This document shows positions 6,628-10,477 of a stretch of 10,477 nucleotides of DNA, one piece after another. Source of the stretch: Marinobacter sp. (lineage in GTDB: Bacteria; Pseudomonadota; Gammaproteobacteria; Pseudomonadales; Oleiphilaceae); assembly GCA_017643965.1 (NCBI GenBank), contig JAEPMM010000077.1, forward strand, positions 1 to 10,477, read 5' to 3'. Under the pieces are notes generated by a model. That model was not told the DNA's origin and searched no databases. It saw only the letters and a list, made by a program, of their open reading frames with translations. Position numbers and translations under genes: made by a program. Position 1 is the first letter of the stretch. Each line of letters starts with the position of its first letter.

Positions 6628-6701
6628 AGTACATGTTGTTTCCTCCAGATCCAGATGGAACTGGCGACCCGATGATCATAGAAGAATAAGGGGTTGAAGG
6701 A

Positions 6702-7535
6702 ATGGAAAAAGCTACCGTTGTGCTGGTGGATGCTACGCAGTACGGAGCAGACCCAGCGGTTGCCAGGGTGATTGCTGCGCGTTTCCCGACTGTGAATGTC
6801 TGCATTCAGGACGACCTTGCCGGGGTTTATGCCTCCCATGACCGGGTGATCACCTGTTTCGAGTTTGATTTCCCCGACATCAGCAGCCTGTCGATACTCA
6901 GTGAAGCCAAGCAACAGTTTGCGTCTGTGCCCCTGTTGATGTTTACCGAGCAGCACTCCGAGGCGCTGGCGGTCTGGGCCCTTCGTACGCGGGTGTGGGA
7001 TTATTTCGTAAAGCCGGTCAGTGCGCCCATCGTGGTGGAATCCCTGAACAGGCTCGATCGGCTGCTGGTGGAATCGTCCAACCGGTCGCCGCGTAACACC
7101 ATCGTCCAGAAACAACCGCTGCCTGATGATGCCCGATTCCAGAAACACCGGGGCGAGGACAAATGCGTTGAATCGGCCATGGCCTATATCGAGCAACATC
7201 TGTCGGACAAACTGATGCAGGCAGATATTGCAGAACTGTGTGGCACCAACAGTTACCAGCTCAGCCGGGCGTTCAAACGCGTGCATGGCATTACCTTCCA
7301 GGACTACATCATGAAACGGCGCATCGAAAAAGCGATACTGCTGCTGCGCAACAACAGTGCTTCGGTCATTGATGTCTGCTGGGCGGTGGGGTTCCACGAT
7401 GCTTCCCACTTCACCAAGATGTTCCACCGGCACACCGGGATGACGCCGTCGCAATATCGCCACCGCTGGATCACTGCGCGTGGTGAGTCGACCGTTCCGT
7501 TTCAGCTCTCTGCGGACAGCCCTGTCAAACTCTGA
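6702..7535 (+). CDS. AraC-family regulator with an N-terminal receiver-like domain
   Basis: This 277-residue transcription factor has two parts. Residues 1-120 resemble a response-regulator receiver: a beta strand ending in Asp10, a conserved Thr82 after strand 4, and Lys104-Pro105 after strand 5, with the 22-residue Thr-Lys spacing seen in CheY. The phospho-acceptor position before Pro58 appears to be Glu54 (EFDFPD), with Asp56 nearby, and only one acidic residue is found at the strand-1 pocket, so it is likely a pseudo-receiver or a very divergent one. Residues 155-257 form an AraC DNA-binding domain with two helix-turn-helices: IAELCGTNSYQLSRAFKRVH (176-195) and the typical VCWAVGFHDASHFTKMFHRH (225-244), then GMTPSQYR. 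AAGGGG lies 8 bases before the ATG. It is a lone gene between the carboxylate transporter and the pilus locus; its targets are unknown. Confidence 0.85.
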   Translation: MEKATVVLVDATQYGADPAVARVIAARFPTVNVCIQDDLAGVYASHDRVITCFEFDFPDISSLSILSEAKQQFASVPLLMFTEQHSEALAVWALRTRVWDYFVKPVSAPIVVESLNRLDRLLVESSNRSPRNTIVQKQPLPDDARFQKHRGEDKCVESAMAYIEQHLSDKLMQADIAELCGTNSYQLSRAFKRVHGITFQDYIMKRRIEKAILLLRNNSASVIDVCWAVGFHDASHFTKMFHRHTGMTPSQYRHRWITARGESTVPFQLSADSPVKL

Positions 7536-7549
7536 ATCCCGGTTGCAAG

Positions 7550-7608
7550 ATTCTCCTAGTTTATCGCCGGAATTCTCCTATCGGTAAAAACCGTCCCCTG
7601 CCTATGCT
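7550..7608 (+). promoter_or_regulatory. Flp pilin promoter region with paired ATTCTCCTA repeats
   Basis: ATTCTCCTA occurs at 7550-7558 and 7572-7580, 22 bp start to start (about two helical turns, same face of DNA). Downstream, TATGCT (7603-7608) could serve as a -10, but no acceptable -35 lies at the right distance; the second repeat reaches that position instead. This is the layout of an activator-dependent promoter. A small CGGT-AAAA-ACCG hairpin (7582-7593) lies in between. The activator is not identifiable from sequence. Confidence 0.45.
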
Positions 7609-7678
7609 CTGGATACAGCGCACGGAACTGTCGCTGTAATACCAAGGAAGCTCGTCTAACGACTGCAGGAGTGACGAA

Positions 7679-7870
7679 ATGAAGAACTTCAAGGAAAACG
7701 TGGTCCGGTTTCTCCGTGATGAGGAAGGCCTGGAACTGTCTGAGTACGCAGTGGCCGGTTCACTGATTGTGCTGACCGTTGTGGGTGTCTTTGCTGCGCT
7801 GGGAGACACCATCGTTACGCAGATTACCGCAATGATTGAGGCTATGGGCGGCACTGTGCCAGCAGGCTGA
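7679..7870 (+). CDS. flp: Flp-family type IVb major pilin prepilin
   Basis: This 63-residue prepilin is the structural subunit of the Tad/Flp adhesive pilus. A 17-residue charged leader ends in Gly17, and the mature protein starts LELSEYAVAGSLIVLTVVGV, with Glu at +5 and Tyr at +6, the defining Flp feature, followed by one hydrophobic helix and a short glycine-rich tail. Cleavage after Gly17 would be done by the TadV-like peptidase encoded next. AGGAG ends 7 bases before the ATG. Mature length (about 46 residues) is normal. It probably starts the locus with its own promoter and is followed by hairpins likely to raise pilin mRNA above that of downstream genes. Confidence 0.93.
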   Translation: MKNFKENVVRFLRDEEGLELSEYAVAGSLIVLTVVGVFAALGDTIVTQITAMIEAMGGTVPAG

Positions 7871-7874
7871 TGAG

Positions 7875-7892
7875 CCCGGGCAGAGCCCCGGG
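7875..7892 (+). promoter_or_regulatory. First stem-loop after the pilin gene
   Basis: CCCGGG (7875-7880) can pair with CCCGGG (7887-7892) over six GC pairs around a six-base loop, starting four bases after the pilin stop. No T-tract follows. With the larger hairpin 20 bases on, it may protect the pilin transcript from 3' exonucleases. Confidence 0.4.
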
Positions 7893-7912
7893 AACCATAA
7901 TCAAAGCTTGCC

Positions 7913-7941
7913 CGGATGGGGCCAATTTGGGGCCCCATCCG
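7913..7941 (+). terminator. Strong hairpin between pilin and prepilin peptidase genes, probable attenuator
   Basis: CGGATGGGGCC (7913-7923) and GGCCCCATCCG (7931-7941) form an uninterrupted 11-bp stem with a 7-base loop. A run of T does not follow, so termination would be partial at best. Processing or mRNA stabilisation is equally possible. Either would uncouple abundant pilin from the low-level assembly genes downstream. Confidence 0.6.
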
Positions 7942-7994
7942 AGTCTCAACACCGAATTCAGAGTGCAGAAAAGCCGGGCAGTAGGGAGTTCGAC

Positions 7995-8507
7995 ATGGAC
8001 ATTGACGTTGTAATGGTGGCTTTTCTGGTCGGTTGTCTCTCTGTGGCTATCCTCACAGACCTGTGTTTCAACAGAATCCCCAACTGGCTGATTCTGGCCA
8101 CCATTCTCGGTGGCGGTGTCGTCCAGTTTCTGAATCACCAGTACATGGGCGTGTTGTTGTCGGCCAGCGGATTGTTGGTCGGTTTCCTGTGTTTCATCCC
8201 GCTATACGCCTTCGGAAAAATGGGCGCCGGTGACGTCAAGTTGCTCGCCGCTGTGGGCGCGGTTGTTGGCCCCAAGCTTGTCTTTATCGCCGCACTCATG
8301 ACCATCATTGCCGGCGGCATCCTGGCGCTTTTCTACATTACCGCCCGCGGCGGGTTGCCGGCGATGGCACGGCGTTACACCCCCATGATCACACTGCTGG
8401 CCGCCCGCCAGCCACAGTATTTGCCGCCGGAACCCGGCGAAGCGGCCGGGCTGCGGTTCCCGTACGCGCTGGCCATTGCCTGTGGAACGGCCCTGGCAGT
8501 GATTTGA
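7995..8507 (+). CDS. tadV: Prepilin peptidase, TadV/CpaA type (A24 family)
   Basis: This inner-membrane aspartyl protease removes the leader of the Flp pilin. At 170 residues it is the short form that lacks the N-methyltransferase domain of PilD. The two catalytic aspartates are visible: Asp22 in TDLCFNRIPNWL and Asp80 in the GxGD motif GKMGAGDVKLLAAVG. Membrane segments surround both, and the LRFPYALAIACGTALA end is typical of CpaA/TadV. ATG 7995 is chosen because GGGAG lies 6 bases ahead and hydrophobic sequence begins at once. The same frame is open back to 7836, but that would overlap the pilin gene and translate the hairpin region. Confidence 0.92.
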   Translation: MDIDVVMVAFLVGCLSVAILTDLCFNRIPNWLILATILGGGVVQFLNHQYMGVLLSASGLLVGFLCFIPLYAFGKMGAGDVKLLAAVGAVVGPKLVFIAALMTIIAGGILALFYITARGGLPAMARRYTPMITLLAARQPQYLPPEPGEAAGLRFPYALAIACGTALAVI

Positions 8508-8541
8508 CGCTGAACCCTTATTGCATCGGAAGGAGTGAGCC

Positions 8542-9864
8542 ATGGAAGTCGAACTCGCGAACTCAGAGAGCCAGAGCACGGAACCTAGGCCGCCCAGTGG
8601 CATCGCGAGGCCCCATACCCTGGAAGAGACCGGCCTCGATCATTTCTTTGTGGCGGATCTGCTGCTCAAGCACCTGAATCTGGTCAGCAACCAGACCCTG
8701 CAACAGCTGTCGCATCATCTGGCGTTGCCCGGTGCCGTGCTGGAGCCGGTGATCAACCTGTTGCGCCAGGAGGCGAAAGTTGAAAGCCGCAGTGCGGATC
8801 TCTCAGATCGCGGCCTTCGCTATGCGCTGACTGACCGCGGTCGCGCCAGCGCACTGGATGCGCTGTCACGGGACGGTTATAGCGGCCCGGCGCCGGTGCT
8901 GTTGGCGGATTATGAGGCTCTGGTTCGGCGGCAGTCAGTGTCCCGGTGCGTGGTCACCGAGGAGTCCATACACCGGCTGTTCCATGACACCGTGGTGGAC
9001 GAGCACCTGTTGGCCCGGCTGGGCCCGGCGGTGCATTCCGGCCGGGCCATTTTTATCTACGGACCGGCAGGCAGCGGCAAAAGTTATATTTCCCGCCAAC
9101 TGGTGCGGTTGCTGACCGGACCGGTGTATGTGCCTTACTCCATTCTGGTGGGCGACACGGTCATCAGCCTGTTCGATCCCGAGTTCCATCACCCGGTCCA
9201 TGGGCACGCACAGGATCCGGTGCATCTGAGCCATGGCCACGATCCCCGCTACGTGCTTTGTCACCGCCCGCAAGTGACCACCGGCGGCGAACTGACGCTC
9301 GACATGCTCGACCTGAAATTCGATGAGCAGCGCAAACAGTACCAGGCACCTATTCAGCTCAAGGCCAGCAATGGCCTGTTGCTGATTGACGATCTTGGCC
9401 GCCAGCGGGTGTCCCATGTTGACCTGCTGAACCGCTGGATCGTGCCCATGGAGGAGAAGCGGGACTTTCTCAACCTTCGCGCCGGACAGCACTTTGCGGT
9501 GCCGTTCGACATGCTGCTGATCTTTTCCACCAACCTGAACCCGCTCGAGCTGGCCGACGAGGCGTTCCTGCGCCGGATCGGCCACAAGATCGGTTTCACC
9601 ACCCTGGCCCCGGAACCGTACCTGCGGTTGTGGGGCCAGGTCTGCCAGGACCTGGGGATTGAAGACGATCCCGACGTTACCCGGACCATGATGACAGAGT
9701 TGTACCCGACACAGGGAAACACCCTGTTGCCCTGCCATCCCCGCGATCTGCTTGGCCTGGTGGGTGATTACTGCCGGTACCGCGGGTTGCCGGCCCGGCT
9801 GAGCCCGGAGTCAATCCGCTGGGCCTGGCAAAACTATTTCGTTCAGCTGGATAACGTGGGGTGA
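8542..9864 (+). CDS. AAA ATPase with N-terminal winged-helix domain in the pilus locus
   Basis: This is a 440-residue protein of unknown exact function. Residues 28-110 look like a winged helix-turn-helix (a helical LLLKHLNLVSNQTLQQLSHH region, then a beta wing ending YALTDRGRASALDAL). After a linker containing YSGPAP, residues 155-350 are a P-loop AAA domain: Walker A GPAGSGKS (174-181), Walker B LLLIDDLGRQ (279-288), sensor-1 Asn331 in FSTNLNP, and FLRRIGHKI (342-350) with a candidate arginine finger. It is not TadA (a secretion ATPase) or TadZ (a ParA/MinD-like protein). I recall similar wHTH-AAA proteins in diverse bacteria. Residues 216-241 hold eight histidines and a cysteine. AGGAG lies 6 bases before the ATG; it is 34 bases after the peptidase gene and 5 before cpaB, so it is very likely in the pilus operon. 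Confidence 0.8.
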   Translation: MEVELANSESQSTEPRPPSGIARPHTLEETGLDHFFVADLLLKHLNLVSNQTLQQLSHHLALPGAVLEPVINLLRQEAKVESRSADLSDRGLRYALTDRGRASALDALSRDGYSGPAPVLLADYEALVRRQSVSRCVVTEESIHRLFHDTVVDEHLLARLGPAVHSGRAIFIYGPAGSGKSYISRQLVRLLTGPVYVPYSILVGDTVISLFDPEFHHPVHGHAQDPVHLSHGHDPRYVLCHRPQVTTGGELTLDMLDLKFDEQRKQYQAPIQLKASNGLLLIDDLGRQRVSHVDLLNRWIVPMEEKRDFLNLRAGQHFAVPFDMLLIFSTNLNPLELADEAFLRRIGHKIGFTTLAPEPYLRLWGQVCQDLGIEDDPDVTRTMMTELYPTQGNTLLPCHPRDLLGLVGDYCRYRGLPARLSPESIRWAWQNYFVQLDNVG

Positions 9865-9869
9865 CCGCT

Positions 9870-10477
9870 ATGTTCAAGTCAAGAACCGTACTGATGCTTT
9901 TCTTTGCCCTCGCCATGGGGTTGTCTGCCGCCTGGCTGGCCAGGGGCTGGGCCGTTGACCGGCTGGCCACACCCACTGAAGAAAATGGCGTTCCGGTCGT
10001 GGTGGCCGCGCTTCAGATTCCCTTCGGTAAAAAGTTGGAGGCCAGTGATCTCCGGGTCTCCACCATGCCCAAATCCATGGTGCCTGCCGGCGCCTACCGT
10101 GATCCGGTGGAGATCGAGAGCACGGTGGCCATGAGCACCATTTACCCGGGCGAAGTGATTATGCGGGAAAAAGTGGCTGCGTTTTCTGGTGGCAGCGCGC
10201 TGTCCGCCGTGATCGCGCCCAGCAAGCGGGCGGTTACGGTTCGGGTAAACGATGTCATCGGGGTTGCCGGCTTCCTGATGCCGGGCAACCGGGTTGATGT
10301 GGTGGCCGCCGTGCCCGTGGGTAACCGCCGCTACCAATCCCGCACGCTGCTGGAGAACGTCAAGGTGCTGGCGGTGGATCAGAGTGCATCGCCGGAGAAA
10401 GACAAGCCGGTGATTGTTCGTGCCGTCACCCTGGAACTGAGCTCAGCGGACGCGGAAGACCTCGTCAAGGCAACCCA
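9870..10477 (+). CDS. cpaB: Flp pilus assembly protein CpaB/RcpC, 3' truncated by window end
   Basis: The frame is open from ATG 9870 to the last base (202 complete codons) with no stop. The protein starts with a single membrane anchor (residues 6-24), then an SAF domain: VPVVVAALQIPFGKKLEASD (41-60) and YPGEVIMREKV (92-102). The conserved CpaB block AVTVRVNDVIGVAGFLMPGN (121-140), followed by RVDVV, comes next. CpaB/RcpC is a periplasmic component of the Tad secretion apparatus thought to act with the outer-membrane secretin. About a third of the usual 250-320 residues is missing. GGGG 8 bases ahead, inside the end of the ATPase gene, can serve as ribosome binding site. Secretin and tadZ/tadA genes would be expected just beyond the window. 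Confidence 0.9.
   Translation, partial: MFKSRTVLMLFFALAMGLSAAWLARGWAVDRLATPTEENGVPVVVAALQIPFGKKLEASDLRVSTMPKSMVPAGAYRDPVEIESTVAMSTIYPGEVIMREKVAAFSGGSALSAVIAPSKRAVTVRVNDVIGVAGFLMPGNRVDVVAAVPVGNRRYQSRTLLENVKVLAVDQSASPEKDKPVIVRAVTLELSSADAEDLVKAT

Noticed and set aside
7534..7553. GAATC...GATTC inverted repeat after the regulator gene, considered as its terminator
   Set aside because: Five pairs without a T-tract are not convincing, and the right arm overlaps the first ATTCTCCTA repeat, which explains the sequence better.
7836..7994. Upstream extension of the prepilin peptidase frame
   Set aside because: It would overlap the pilin gene and translate the hairpin spacer into a glycine/proline/glutamine-rich stretch that TadV proteins lack; ATG 7995 has a proper ribosome binding site.
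8935..9738. A 267-codon minus-strand open frame opposite the AAA ATPase
   Set aside because: The sense strand carries ordered Walker A, Walker B and sensor motifs; the antisense protein shows none and is explained by codon bias.

Overview
The window reads as a chromosomal piece of a GC-rich marine gammaproteobacterium. Marinobacter or a close relative is my best guess, based on codon usage, the style of the proteins and the pairing of these two gene clusters; no taxonomic marker is present. The exception is the first ~140 bases, which are only about 23% G+C and carry the tail of an unrelated AT-rich (SAR11-like) gene. The join falls inside an acyl-CoA synthetase gene and removes its N-terminal part, so it looks like an assembly chimera rather than biology.

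Region 1 (141-6530) is a same-strand carboxylate uptake and activation operon. It encodes a 5'-truncated AMP-forming acyl-CoA synthetase, a PaaI-type hotdog thioesterase, two HAAT-family ABC ATPases (LivG- and LivF-like), a periplasmic type 1 substrate-binding protein, and two permeases (LivH- and LivM-like). Three junctions are overlaps or near-abutments: synthetase/thioesterase and LivG/LivF overlap by ATGA, and LivH/LivM are 2 bases apart. Longer untranslated spacers flank the binding-protein gene, and one holds a strong hairpin. A clear rho-independent terminator closes the operon. Because a CoA ligase and a thioesterase are in the same unit, the imported substrate is more likely an organic, fatty or aromatic acid activated on entry than an amino acid, although the transporter belongs to the branched-chain amino acid family.

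Region 2 (about 6540-7535) is a single regulator with its own promoter-like region. It has a receiver-like N-terminal domain that lacks the usual phospho-acceptor pattern, fused to an AraC-type DNA-binding domain. It could control the upstream operon, the downstream pilus genes, or neither.

Region 3 (7536 to the end) is the start of a Tad/Flp type IVb pilus locus: a Flp pilin, a short TadV/CpaA prepilin peptidase, a winged-helix/AAA ATPase fusion that is not a canonical Tad component, and the beginning of CpaB/RcpC, which runs off the window. The pilin promoter region carries two ATTCTCCTA direct repeats 22 bp apart. Two hairpins follow the pilin gene, as expected when the major pilin is made in excess of the assembly proteins.

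I found no tRNA, rRNA, insertion sequence or CRISPR array. No gene-free stretch exceeds 300 bases; the longest, 6462-6701, holds the operon terminator and the regulator promoter. I see no clearly new system. The most unusual items are the wHTH-AAA ATPase in the pilus locus, the pseudo-receiver AraC regulator, and the arginine replacing the Walker A lysine in LivF.
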